Assembly: GCA_016744455.1 (NCBI GenBank)
Contig: JADGEI010000024.1
Span: forward strand, 1-58,081
From: Alcanivoracaceae bacterium
GTDB lineage: Bacteria; Pseudomonadota; Gammaproteobacteria; Xanthomonadales; Marinicellaceae
DNA: 58,081 bases
Direction of reading: 5' to 3'
The position numbers and the translations under genes were made by a program. The notes beneath the pieces were generated by a model, which was given only the letters and a program-made list of their open reading frames with translations, searched no databases and had not been told where the DNA came from. Positions 26,025 through 35,050 of the stretch are shown piece by piece; the first letter of the stretch is position 1; every line of letters begins with the position of its first letter.

Positions 26025-27077
26025 ATGATAACACTAGACAAATTAAAAAATTACTATCCTTTCAATAAAATGGAGGGAAAGTTCTTACCTTTATTATTGG
26101 AACAATTTACCCTTTATGATTTTGAAAGAGGTGAAAATATTTTTAAGCATGACGATAATAAACTTTATGCAAAGTATATCATTGATGGGTCTGTCGAAAT
26201 AAAATACCCAACAGGCAGGGAGAAAGTTGTTAAATCGACTTCAATGCAGTCTTATTATCCCATTGGAGACGTAAATTCTAGCAAAAAATTAACATCAACA
26301 ATTAAATCCAAATCAGCTCAAGTTTTAATGATAAACAATATCTTTCTTGACCATTTTACTGTCTGGAATAATTTATTTAAAGAATCAGATAAAAATAGCC
26401 CCTTGCGTGGGCACAAATCTTACCGATGGGTGGTGGGTTTGTTAACTTCAAAAGCTGTACAAATGTTACCACGTGGGCACGTTGATCAAATATTTAAAAA
26501 CCTAGAACCCATTCACACTAAAGCTGGTGCAGAAATAATTACTGAAGGCGATGCAGGTGATTATTGCTATATCATTAGCAAGGGTGAAGTAGATGTCTTT
26601 AAATGCGTGTCAGAAGGAGAAAAACAAATTGCCACCTTATATGAAGGGGCATTATTTGGAGAACAAGCCCTGGTTAGTAAAGAACCTCGAACTGCAACAG
26701 TTCGTATGAAAACTGATGGTATTCTCATGCGCATGATTGGAACAAAATTTTCTTCGCTATTAAAAAGTCACGTAGTTAGGTGGTTAACGGTTGATGCCAC
26801 TTATGAAATGGTTTTAGACGATGCCATTCTCTTGGATGTAAGAGAAAAAGAAGAATTAGAAAACCTCAGTTTTCAAGGCAGTACACATATACCCATGGAT
26901 AAATTACGTGAGCAATGTGAAACTAAACTGAATAAAGAGACAGCTATTATTACCTGTTCAAATACAGGATTACGCTGCGCATCAGCTGCATTCTTATTAG
27001 CTACTCTTGGCTACGATGTTTACAGTATGCAAGGTGGTGTAATGGGTTTACTGAAACTGGTTGAAAACAGGGAATAG
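26025..27077 (+). CDS. Cyclic-nucleotide-binding and rhodanese domain protein
   Basis: A cytoplasmic protein of about 350 residues with three modules. Residues about 15-105 resemble a degenerate cNMP-binding domain; about 150-250 is a clearer one (ITEGDAGDYCYIISKGEVDVF, LFGEQALVSKEPRTATV, with the phosphate-binding Gly-Glu and Arg). The last 90 residues are a rhodanese domain (LLDVREKEE) whose active loop CSNTGLRC contains the expected Cys and Arg. No DNA-binding domain is visible. I prefer ATG at 26025 because GGAAAG stands seven bases upstream; an ATG at 26010 is the alternative. It follows the EGKCG/DoxX genes on the same strand, and a sulfur-handling role would fit that context (inference). 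Confidence 0.85.
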   Translation: MITLDKLKNYYPFNKMEGKFLPLLLEQFTLYDFERGENIFKHDDNKLYAKYIIDGSVEIKYPTGREKVVKSTSMQSYYPIGDVNSSKKLTSTIKSKSAQVLMINNIFLDHFTVWNNLFKESDKNSPLRGHKSYRWVVGLLTSKAVQMLPRGHVDQIFKNLEPIHTKAGAEIITEGDAGDYCYIISKGEVDVFKCVSEGEKQIATLYEGALFGEQALVSKEPRTATVRMKTDGILMRMIGTKFSSLLKSHVVRWLTVDATYEMVLDDAILLDVREKEELENLSFQGSTHIPMDKLREQCETKLNKETAIITCSNTGLRCASAAFLLATLGYDVYSMQGGVMGLLKLVENRE

Positions 27078-27091
27078 AACAAAAAACACAT

Positions 27092-27128
27092 TTGAGAGAT
27101 TTTGATAGTATAAATCAAAACCTCTCAA
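27092..27128. terminator. Hairpin between convergent genes, likely bidirectional terminator
   Basis: Two 15-base arms (27092-27106 and 27114-27128) pair at 14 of 15 positions around a seven-base loop. It sits between the convergent rhodanese and nhaB genes. The minus strand runs into ATGTGTTTTTT, which makes it more convincing for nhaB. Confidence 0.7.
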
Positions 27129-27152
27129 TTCAATTAATTCATTGATGAATAA

Positions 27153-28640
27153 CTATTGAGCCAAATACCCAACAATCGTTAGTACAATGGTATAGGGTAA
27201 TGCCATGATAACCATGCGCATATATCCCAACCTTATCACTGGTGCCAGTGCTGAAGTCAATAAAAATAAGAATGCTGCCTGACCGTTAGGCGTTGCAACT
27301 GATGGTAAATTTGTACCTGTATTAATGGCCACAGCTAGTGTTTCAAAATGTTCGCGAGTGATTTGACCCGAATCAAAAGCCGCCTTGACTTCGTTGATAT
27401 AAACAGTTGCAACAAACACATTATCACTAATAGCAGATAAAATACCATTGGCTAAGAAAAATGCCTGCGGTTGTTGTTCTATTGGCATTGATAAAACGTA
27501 CTGAATTATAGGCTTAAATAGTTCCAAATCTGAAATCATTGCAACAACAATAAAGAAAATAACTAGCAAAGAAACAAATGGTAATGATTCTTCGAATGCT
27601 CTGCCAATTTGATGCTCTTCGGTTATCCCGGTAAAAGCTGTAACAAGCACCAGTAAACTTAACCCAATTAATCCAACAGGCATAACATGCAAAGCTAATC
27701 CAACTATTAACAATAGACCACTTATAGCTTGAATAATAAGGGCGTAGTTATCTTTGGGTCTTCTTTTTTTATCTTCTTCGTGCATAAAATTCTTCAATAT
27801 TTTACGTACACCAGGATCTAGTTTTGCACCAAAACCAAATGTTTTAGTTACCTCAACTGCGATAACTGTCAACATTCCTGCAAGAAATACAGGGACTGTG
27901 ACATGTGCCATTCTGGTTGCAAATTCAATAAACTCCCATCCCATTTTAGTGCTTATCAACAAATTTTGAGGCTCTCCAACCGTAGTACAAACACCACCTA
28001 AAGCTGTACCTACAGCTCCATGCATCACCAATGACCGTATAAAAGCACGGAATTCTGCTAGTGTATCACCACCCATTTGTTTTCGATCAAGTGTCCCATC
28101 TTCATCGTAGTCTATCCCTATAGTCGAATGAACTTTTTCATAAACACCATACAAGGCAACAAATACGGTAATTAATACAGCGGTTACTGTTAGTGCATCT
28201 AAAAAGGCAGATAAAAAAGCAGAAGCAAAAGAGAATATTAATGAAATAACAATCTTATTTTTAACTTTTAATAATATCTTCCCAAAGATGAATATCAAGA
28301 GTGGTTTCATAAAGTAGATAAAACTCACCATAAACACGAGAAGCAATATGACTTCTAAATTTTGTACAATTTCATGCCAAACTGTATGATAGTTTGTTAA
28401 TCCTAAGGCCAATATTGCCAACCCTAAAATACCTCCAGATTGTAATGGGTAACATTTAAGTGCCAATGCCAAAGTCATAATAAACATAGCAATAAACGCC
28501 CAACCCATAACAATATCGCCAAATAAAAGCTTAGCTGGGTAACTTATTACTAAAAAACCAAGAATAGCAACTTTAAACCATTTAGGACTATTACCAAGAA
28601 ATTGCTTAAATACAATATCCACTACATCTCCAAAATTCAA
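27153..28640 (-). CDS. nhaB: Na+/H+ antiporter NhaB
   Basis: A 495-residue NhaB-type sodium/proton antiporter of the inner membrane with about twelve helices. It aligns by eye with E. coli NhaB throughout: [10 protein letters not shown] near residue 14, [14 protein letters not shown] near 57, the [16 protein letters not shown] segment near 100, [14 protein letters not shown] near 143, and the [21 protein letters not shown] region near 195. It has no domain loss. The start is TTG at 28640 without a clear ribosome-binding site, so the first few residues are uncertain. It would export Na+ in a marine cell. Confidence 0.95.
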   Translation of the reverse strand: MNFGDVVDIVFKQFLGNSPKWFKVAILGFLVISYPAKLLFGDIVMGWAFIAMFIMTLALALKCYPLQSGGILGLAILALGLTNYHTVWHEIVQNLEVILLLVFMVSFIYFMKPLLIFIFGKILLKVKNKIVISLIFSFASAFLSAFLDALTVTAVLITVFVALYGVYEKVHSTIGIDYDEDGTLDRKQMGGDTLAEFRAFIRSLVMHGAVGTALGGVCTTVGEPQNLLISTKMGWEFIEFATRMAHVTVPVFLAGMLTVIAVEVTKTFGFGAKLDPGVRKILKNFMHEEDKKRRPKDNYALIIQAISGLLLIVGLALHVMPVGLIGLSLLVLVTAFTGITEEHQIGRAFEESLPFVSLLVIFFIVVAMISDLELFKPIIQYVLSMPIEQQPQAFFLANGILSAISDNVFVATVYINEVKAAFDSGQITREHFETLAVAINTGTNLPSVATPNGQAAFLFLLTSALAPVIRLGYMRMVIMALPYTIVLTIVGYLAQ

Positions 28641-28696
28641 AAGAATATATTTTACACTAGTTTAATTCAAAATATAACAAATACCGTACTCGCTAT

Positions 28697-28705
28697 TGCT
28701 ATAAT
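28697..28705 (+). promoter_or_regulatory. Extended -10 promoter immediately before the acyltransferase gene
   Basis: TGCTATAAT, a consensus extended -10, ends six bases before the ATG at 28712. Transcription would be expected to start at or next to that ATG, giving a leaderless message; no Shine-Dalgarno is seen in the gap. Confidence 0.5.
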
Positions 28706-28711
28706 TGGCTG

Positions 28712-29614
28712 ATGAAAAAACCTTCTATATTTAAATATGCGCCAAGTTGGACCTTGTATGCCTTTATCTGGATATTGGCACAACTTCCCTATCAAGTTAT
28801 CATTATTAGTGGGTCATGGCTTGGGCGATTAGTGAAGTTATTAGCAAAATCTCGCCATAAAGTCATAGCAACCAACTTGACTATTTGTTATCCAAAATTA
28901 AGCACCATAAATAAAAGAAAACTAGTAAACCAACATTTTAGTGAACTGGGTATCATGCTTACCCAAACAATTAAAGCTTTTCTTGGTTCAACAAAAAAAC
29001 TTGAAGAAAAATCCATCATCAAAGGTGGCGAACACATCGAGGCATGTTTAGAAAACAATCAAGGAATATTATTGGTAGCAGGCCACTTTACCGCTCTAGA
29101 TATGGGTGGCAAGATATTTGGTAAAAAATACCCAATTGCAGGAATGTATCGCCCACACAAACACCCTTTGACAGAGTATATCGTAACTAAGTCACGTTTG
29201 AAGTACACAACTAACATGTTCAAACGCGATGAATTGCGTCCTATCGTAAAACATTTGAAAACTGGTGGAGTTCTTTGGTATGCGCCTGATCAAGACTATC
29301 GTCGTGGACAATCTGTATTTGCTCCATTTTTTAATCACCCCGCTTCAACTATAACAGCCACACATCAACTGGCCAGGTTGTCAAAATGTAAAGTGATGTA
29401 CTTTCATGTACAAAGAAATAAAAAAACACCCTTTTATACAGTAATCATTTCTCCACCATTGAAAAATTTTCCAAGTAAAGATCCTATAGCAGATACAACT
29501 CGCATTAACCAAGGCATTGAAGAAATGGTCAAACGAAACCCAGCTGAATATTTATGGGTACATAAACGATTTAAAACCACACCAAAAGGCATTAAAAACC
29601 CCTATAAATCTTAA
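28712..29614 (+). CDS. Lipid A acyltransferase (LpxL/LpxM family)
   Basis: A 300-residue HtrB/MsbB-family acyltransferase that adds a secondary acyl chain to Kdo2-lipid IVA at the inner membrane. The catalytic HX4D motif is HFTALD near residue 124. Other family signatures are GMYRPHKHP near 150, LYNRDE-like region FKRDELRP near 170 and WYAPDQDYRRGQSVFAPFF near 190. An N-terminal membrane anchor covers about residues 12-35. I cannot tell LpxL from LpxM or LpxP by eye. Convergent with the RND permease gene. Confidence 0.9.
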   Translation: MKKPSIFKYAPSWTLYAFIWILAQLPYQVIIISGSWLGRLVKLLAKSRHKVIATNLTICYPKLSTINKRKLVNQHFSELGIMLTQTIKAFLGSTKKLEEKSIIKGGEHIEACLENNQGILLVAGHFTALDMGGKIFGKKYPIAGMYRPHKHPLTEYIVTKSRLKYTTNMFKRDELRPIVKHLKTGGVLWYAPDQDYRRGQSVFAPFFNHPASTITATHQLARLSKCKVMYFHVQRNKKTPFYTVIISPPLKNFPSKDPIADTTRINQGIEEMVKRNPAEYLWVHKRFKTTPKGIKNPYKS

Positions 29615-29713
29615 CACTTCCTCAATAGGGGTTCATTTATATCCACTAGCATTTAAACATGACCTAACTAATAAGCTGGCCGCACAATATGAGAACGATC
29701 AAAACAAGAATAA

Positions 29714-32700
29714 TTATTGGTTTTCTTGATTTTCTAAGATTGATTTTATTCTAGAATGATCCGTAATTCCCTTATCATTATCACCTACAATTTTTGATGC
29801 TTCAGGAATATGAATATTTTCTGGTTTCTTAAACTTATCCAAAATCACATACCAAACTGGAATTAATATCAAGGTTATAACTGTAGCAAACAAAATGCCA
29901 AATGCTAAAGAAATAGCCATTGGAATAATCACTTGAGCTTGTAAAGATTTTTCCATCAACATCGGCACTAACCCAAAAAATGTCGTTAAAGAGGTCAACA
30001 GTATGGCACGAAACCTACGTGTTCCTGCTGCCAATGCTGCCTCTAAAGTTGTATGGCCTGAGAGTTTATATTTGTTAATGAAATCAACCATGACGAGTGA
30101 ATCATTAACGACCACACCACCTAAGGCTATTACCCCAAATAATGAAATCATGCTCATGGTGTAACCAGTAATCCAATGGCCAATGATTGCGCCCGTAATA
30201 CCAAAGGGAATAACCATCATAATAATTAAAGGCTGGGTATAGGATTTCAATGGTATTGCCATTAACATGTATATAAACAACATGGCCACTAAAAAGCCTT
30301 TTGCCATAGAAACACCTAATTCTCCCATTTCTTTTGCCACACCATCTGAGGCTGTTTTGACAGATGGGTATTTTTGAATTAAGTTTTTAATAAAGCCATC
30401 AACACCTTTTAGCTCTGACATTATAGCGTTGGGGTCTGCCACTTTTAAATCTGCATCGCCACTAATAGTACTAGAACGTTTCCGATCTATACGAATAACC
30501 ACATCACTGGCTTTACCAATAGAAATATTAGCTACACTGGTAATAGGGATAGCTGTGCCGTCTTTTAAACGGATTCGCATATTATTTAAAGTAGCCATTG
30601 TTTCTCGTTCTTCCAACGGGTACTTGAGCATAACCTTAACTTCATCTATGTCTCTTTGTAACCGCTGAATTTCCTCTCCATAAAAGGCTTGACGTACTTG
30701 GTTAGCCAAGTCACGTTGACTTAAACCAAGGTTTCGCCCACGTGGTTTTAAACTTAATTGTACTTCATCCTTGCCTTCTTTCATCGAGTTACGTATATCA
30801 GAAACTCCATTAAAGCTACTAATTTTCTCAGCTAATTCAGCCGACGCCTGCCTCAATTCATCAACATTATCTGATGTTAGCTTAAACGCAATTTCCGGCC
30901 CATCACCTGGACCTACTAAGGAGCCAAATGCCAAAACTTCTGTGCCAATCAATTCACCGGTTCGTTCCGACCACATTTTGAGAACCTCATCGCCATTAAG
31001 AAGCTTATCATCATCTTTAATCAACTCTAATGTGATTCTACCATCTAACTGATTTTGTTTTGAAACCAACATGTGCTCCACAACTTGGCCACTTTCAAAA
31101 CCGCGTTTTTGCGAGTATTCCTTATCAATATCTACAATGACTTTTTCTAAATGGGCCAATGCAGCTTCTGTAGCTGTGTCTGATGTGCCTTCGGTCATTT
31201 TGACTTGGGCAAAAACAAAGTCAGCAGTAAAAGATGGATTCATAACAAATCGAACCACTCCATTCGACAACATACCAATAGATAAGGCAAAAATACAAAC
31301 AAAAACCAAAGTTGACAAATACGGGCGCCTTACCGCATTATGTAGAAATGGTTGATACCGTTTTTCAATAAACTGATCAAGAAAATCATTAACCTTTCTT
31401 TGAATTCGTAGAAAAACACTTGGTTTTTTGGTGCCAATATCATCTAGTTTCATGTGTGCCAAGTGAGCCGGCAAAATAAACTTTGATTCCACTAGTGAAA
31501 ATAAAAGGTTAAGGATTACTACCCAACCAATGGCTTCAAAAAAACTACCAAACATCGTTCCAACAAATAACAAGGGGACAAATGCAGCTATGGTAGTCAA
31601 CACTCCAAAGGTAGCTGGCAAAGCAACTTTCTGTGCACCTTTGACTACATTTTCTACATTATGACCTTTATCTTGAATCTCTTGATATGCGCTCTCTCCG
31701 ATGACAATAGCATCATCAACGACAATACCAAGGACCAATATAAATCCAAAGAGGCTTAACATATTAATCGTTACGCCTACATAACCCATGACTAAAAATG
31801 TACCTAGAAATGCCACCGGTAATCCAACCATAACCCAAAATGCCACTTTTAAACGAAGGAACAAGGATAAAATAACCAACACCAACAACCCACCTAGCAT
31901 TAAGTTTTTAGTCATTAAATCAATACGACCATTCACATAATGAGAAATATCTGACCAATGTGACATGTTAATTTTATCAGGTAAATCTGCCTGTTTAGAT
32001 TTAACAAAAGCTTTAACTTTAGCCGTTACGTCTAAGATGTCATCGTCTCCAATGGCATCAATCCGAATTGAGATGGCATCTGACCCATCAAATGTCGCAA
32101 ATCGAGATGATTCAACAAAACCATCAGTAATTGTGGCTATGTCTTTTAATTTAAGGTTATTGCCATTTGCAAAACTTCGAACTACAATATTTCCGAACTC
32201 TTTCTTTGTATCGGCTTGCCCCAAAGCTCGAACCAGTACATCTCCTTTTTTAGATTTAATTGATCCTGCAGGCAAATCCAATGATGAAGAACGAATCGAC
32301 TGAGCTATTTCATCAAAGGTTAATTGGTATTTTCTGAGAGTTTGTTCGCTGACTTCTATACTCACTTCCAAATCATTTGCACCAACTACTGTAGCCGACG
32401 AAATACCTGGGATATCAATGATTTCGTCACGCACATCAAAAGCATATGAACGTAATTGCTTTTCTGGAACATCTCCTGAAAGCGATACAAAAATAGCCTG
32501 CATGGTGATATCGATCTGACTAATAATGGGTTTTTCTACCTGAACAGGGAAAGAAATAATGCCATCAATTTTATTTTTAACATCATTCGTAACTTCACTC
32601 AAATCAAATGCGTCATCAACTTCTATAATAGTTCTACCCATATTTTCAGCTGCAGTACAAGTGATTTTATCAATACCATTAATTGCGGTTAAAGCTTGTT

Positions 32701-32926
32701 CCACTTTTAAGCAAACACCTTCTTCCACTTCGACAGGTGCAGCCCCTGGAAAGGCGATGGAAACTGAAATCATATTAATTTCGGTGGTTGGAAACATTTC
32801 CTTACGTATGGATGACACTGAAAATAGGCCAACCAAAACAATTATGACCATGAGCAAATTGGCTGCAACGGGATTAACTGCAAACCAATAAATCAGCCCC
32901 TTACGCCAGTTTTTATTTTCTAACAT
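29714..32926 (-). CDS. RND efflux permease
   Basis: A resistance-nodulation-division inner membrane permease of about 1070 residues, AcrB-like in layout: helix 1 (about residues 15-35), a first periplasmic loop to about 330, helices 2-6 (about 335-480), helix 7 near 540, a second periplasmic loop, and helices 8-12 (about 870-1030). Proton-relay Asp residues are seen in GIVVDDAIVIGE near 400. The start is ATG at 32926, nine bases after AGGAG; the TTG two codons earlier is not needed. It follows the adaptor gene directly. No outer membrane partner is present in the window, and the substrate is unknown. Confidence 0.93.
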   Translation of the reverse strand: MLENKNWRKGLIYWFAVNPVAANLLMVIIVLVGLFSVSSIRKEMFPTTEINMISVSIAFPGAAPVEVEEGVCLKVEQALTAINGIDKITCTAAENMGRTIIEVDDAFDLSEVTNDVKNKIDGIISFPVQVEKPIISQIDITMQAIFVSLSGDVPEKQLRSYAFDVRDEIIDIPGISSATVVGANDLEVSIEVSEQTLRKYQLTFDEIAQSIRSSSLDLPAGSIKSKKGDVLVRALGQADTKKEFGNIVVRSFANGNNLKLKDIATITDGFVESSRFATFDGSDAISIRIDAIGDDDILDVTAKVKAFVKSKQADLPDKINMSHWSDISHYVNGRIDLMTKNLMLGGLLVLVILSLFLRLKVAFWVMVGLPVAFLGTFLVMGYVGVTINMLSLFGFILVLGIVVDDAIVIGESAYQEIQDKGHNVENVVKGAQKVALPATFGVLTTIAAFVPLLFVGTMFGSFFEAIGWVVILNLLFSLVESKFILPAHLAHMKLDDIGTKKPSVFLRIQRKVNDFLDQFIEKRYQPFLHNAVRRPYLSTLVFVCIFALSIGMLSNGVVRFVMNPSFTADFVFAQVKMTEGTSDTATEAALAHLEKVIVDIDKEYSQKRGFESGQVVEHMLVSKQNQLDGRITLELIKDDDKLLNGDEVLKMWSERTGELIGTEVLAFGSLVGPGDGPEIAFKLTSDNVDELRQASAELAEKISSFNGVSDIRNSMKEGKDEVQLSLKPRGRNLGLSQRDLANQVRQAFYGEEIQRLQRDIDEVKVMLKYPLEERETMATLNNMRIRLKDGTAIPITSVANISIGKASDVVIRIDRKRSSTISGDADLKVADPNAIMSELKGVDGFIKNLIQKYPSVKTASDGVAKEMGELGVSMAKGFLVAMLFIYMLMAIPLKSYTQPLIIMMVIPFGITGAIIGHWITGYTMSMISLFGVIALGGVVVNDSLVMVDFINKYKLSGHTTLEAALAAGTRRFRAILLTSLTTFFGLVPMLMEKSLQAQVIIPMAISLAFGILFATVITLILIPVWYVILDKFKKPENIHIPEASKIVGDNDKGITDHSRIKSILENQENQ

Positions 32927-32932
32927 AGACAA

Positions 32933-34111
32933 TTACTCCTTAACAGTAAGTTTTAATTGGCTTCCAGGTTTTATACTGGGTAATTGGGTAGTGATCACTT
33001 TATCCTTTTTATCTAAACCTTGTGACAGGTAAAAATAATCATCATCGGAGTAGGCAATATCAACCGATTTAATAGACAGTTTCGAGTCAGAATCTAATAC
33101 TTTAATTCTATTATTCAATAACATATATTCACGATTTAAGGGATAAATACCTTTTAAAGTCATGCCTGGAAATTCAACAGCAACAAAAGTATTAAAACGT
33201 AAAGCCATTTGTTGTTGCATAAAAGGGTCTTCTACTTCTATCACCACATAATTCATTAATGTACGAGCATCACGCTGTGCTTCAATTTGTTTAACCAAAC
33301 CTTGCCAATGAACATTTTGAGTTTCTTCACTGCTGATACTAACATGTACATTATCGAGTGAGTCATTTAACCCACTCTGAACTAACTGGTCATCAGATAA
33401 CGCCACCCGAATCTCCGCAACTTCAGTTGAGGCTATTGTAGCAAGTGCCATTCCAGTACTGACAAACTGGCCAACATCGGCCATTTTATTAAATATCACC
33501 CCATCAAATGGAGCAACAACCTTTGTTTTATCGAGGTTTCTTTGTGCTAATTTTAGGTCAGCATTGGCACCATCCAATGCCGCATGAGCACTGGCAACCT
33601 GTGGTAGATTTAAGTTTAACGCAGAAGGCTTGCCTTTTTTTCCATATTTAACCCAATCTTTTCGGGCTAAATCTGATTTAGCTTGCTCTAAATCTAGGCT
33701 AGCTTTAGCATTAGCCACATTAGCTTGTGCTCTTGTAATGGCTAATTGATAATCATTGTCGTCAATTTCCACCAACACTTCACCTTTGCTGAACTGTCCA
33801 CCATTACTAAAATCATCAGCAACATTTACAATTTTACCTGCTATTTCTGCTGAAAAACTAATGCTTGTTTGAGGTAATACCATACCTTCGGTTTGAATTG
33901 GAATAGTATAATCAACCGGTTGTATTGAAATTACTTCAACAGTTGTTACAACTACATCTTCATCTTTTTTTTGCTCTTGTGGCTTTAATGTTTTCATTAG
34001 CATTAATAATGCAACAGTAATGGCGATAACAACTACTATGGGTAGAATATAGCTTTTCTTTTTTTTATGTTCTTCGCCCATTGGAGGCAAGGTATGAGTT
34101 TGTTTTGACAT
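32933..34111 (-). CDS. RND efflux periplasmic adaptor subunit
   Basis: A 392-residue membrane-fusion protein. An N-terminal membrane helix lies at about 20-40. A lipoyl/barrel-sandwich region (about 65-110 and 200-230) flanks an alpha-helical hairpin (about 115-190, Ala-rich with repeated QANVANAKASLDLEQAK-like heptads), followed by a beta-barrel domain with VVIEVEDPFM near 285. It is the first gene of a two-gene operon with the RND permease, six bases apart. It would bridge the permease to an outer membrane channel encoded elsewhere. Confidence 0.9.
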   Translation of the reverse strand: MSKQTHTLPPMGEEHKKKKSYILPIVVVIAITVALLMLMKTLKPQEQKKDEDVVVTTVEVISIQPVDYTIPIQTEGMVLPQTSISFSAEIAGKIVNVADDFSNGGQFSKGEVLVEIDDNDYQLAITRAQANVANAKASLDLEQAKSDLARKDWVKYGKKGKPSALNLNLPQVASAHAALDGANADLKLAQRNLDKTKVVAPFDGVIFNKMADVGQFVSTGMALATIASTEVAEIRVALSDDQLVQSGLNDSLDNVHVSISSEETQNVHWQGLVKQIEAQRDARTLMNYVVIEVEDPFMQQQMALRFNTFVAVEFPGMTLKGIYPLNREYMLLNNRIKVLDSDSKLSIKSVDIAYSDDDYFYLSQGLDKKDKVITTQLPSIKPGSQLKLTVKE

Positions 34112-34174
34112 GGTTATTATTTCACTGTTTTAGCACAAATTGTGCAGATTATTTTAAAGGTTTGACCAATTGAT

Positions 34175-34996
34175 TTAAATATCCCAAAAGTCACTAATTT
34201 GTTGGTTTAATTCTTTACAAGCTTGTTGGGCTTTGGCAGCAAAATCATCTTGATATTTTCCTGCATAAATAATTCCTCTTGAGCTAGAAATTATCAAACC
34301 TGATTTTTTAGAGTCATAATTTAACCCCGCTTTTAATGTGGCTTCTAAATCACCACCTTGGGCACCAATACCAGGAATCAACAATGGCATGTTACCGACG
34401 ACTTGGCGAATTTCAGCCAGTTCTTGTACATAAGTTGCGCCAACAACCAGCAAAACATTTTTGTTCTTGTTCCAATTGTTTGCTGCATTTGTAGCGATTT
34501 GTTTAAATACGGTGTTGCCATTTTCTAATTTTAAATTCTGAAATTCATTCGATCCAGCGTTTGAAGTTTTACACAACGCAATAACGCCTTTATCAGCATA
34601 GTCTAAAAAAGGTTGCAATGAATCTTGACCTAAATAGGGATTAACAGTCACTGCATCAGCTTGGTAACGCACAAAAGCTTCCGCGGCATATTTCTCCGCT
34701 GTTGAACCAATGTCTCCACGTTTTGCATCAAGTATAACGGGAGTGTTAGGATAGTTATCATGAATGTACTCGATAATTTCTTGCAAGTAGTTTTCAGCGG
34801 ATATAGCAGCAAAATGGGCAATCTGTGGTTTAAATGCACAAACATAAGGAGCCACCGCATCAACAATTTCATGTAACCACTTTTTTAAATCTATTCCAAG
34901 TGCGTTTATTTTTTCCATATTAGGATCCAAACCAACACAAACTAAAGAGTTATTTTGTTCTTGGCAGCAATAGAGTTTTTTGATAAAATTATTCAT
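34175..34996 (-). CDS. pyrF: Orotidine 5'-phosphate decarboxylase
   Basis: A 273-residue OMP decarboxylase making UMP, of the longer type (PyrF type 2) with active-site DAKRGDIGSTAEKY near residue 90 in place of the short-form DxKxxD. Other motifs are VGLDPNM near 21, FKPQIAHFAA near 56, VNPYLG near 118 and the phosphate-binding PGIGAQGGD near 200. Single gene with its own promoter region, divergent from the degQ-type gene (54-base gap). Confidence 0.94.
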   Translation of the reverse strand: MNNFIKKLYCCQEQNNSLVCVGLDPNMEKINALGIDLKKWLHEIVDAVAPYVCAFKPQIAHFAAISAENYLQEIIEYIHDNYPNTPVILDAKRGDIGSTAEKYAAEAFVRYQADAVTVNPYLGQDSLQPFLDYADKGVIALCKTSNAGSNEFQNLKLENGNTVFKQIATNAANNWNKNKNVLLVVGATYVQELAEIRQVVGNMPLLIPGIGAQGGDLEATLKAGLNYDSKKSGLIISSSRGIIYAGKYQDDFAAKAQQACKELNQQISDFWDI

Positions 34997-35050
34997 ACTT
35001 GATCTTTATGTAAACCATTCCTATTTTAACTGAACTTGGAAGAATTTTGT

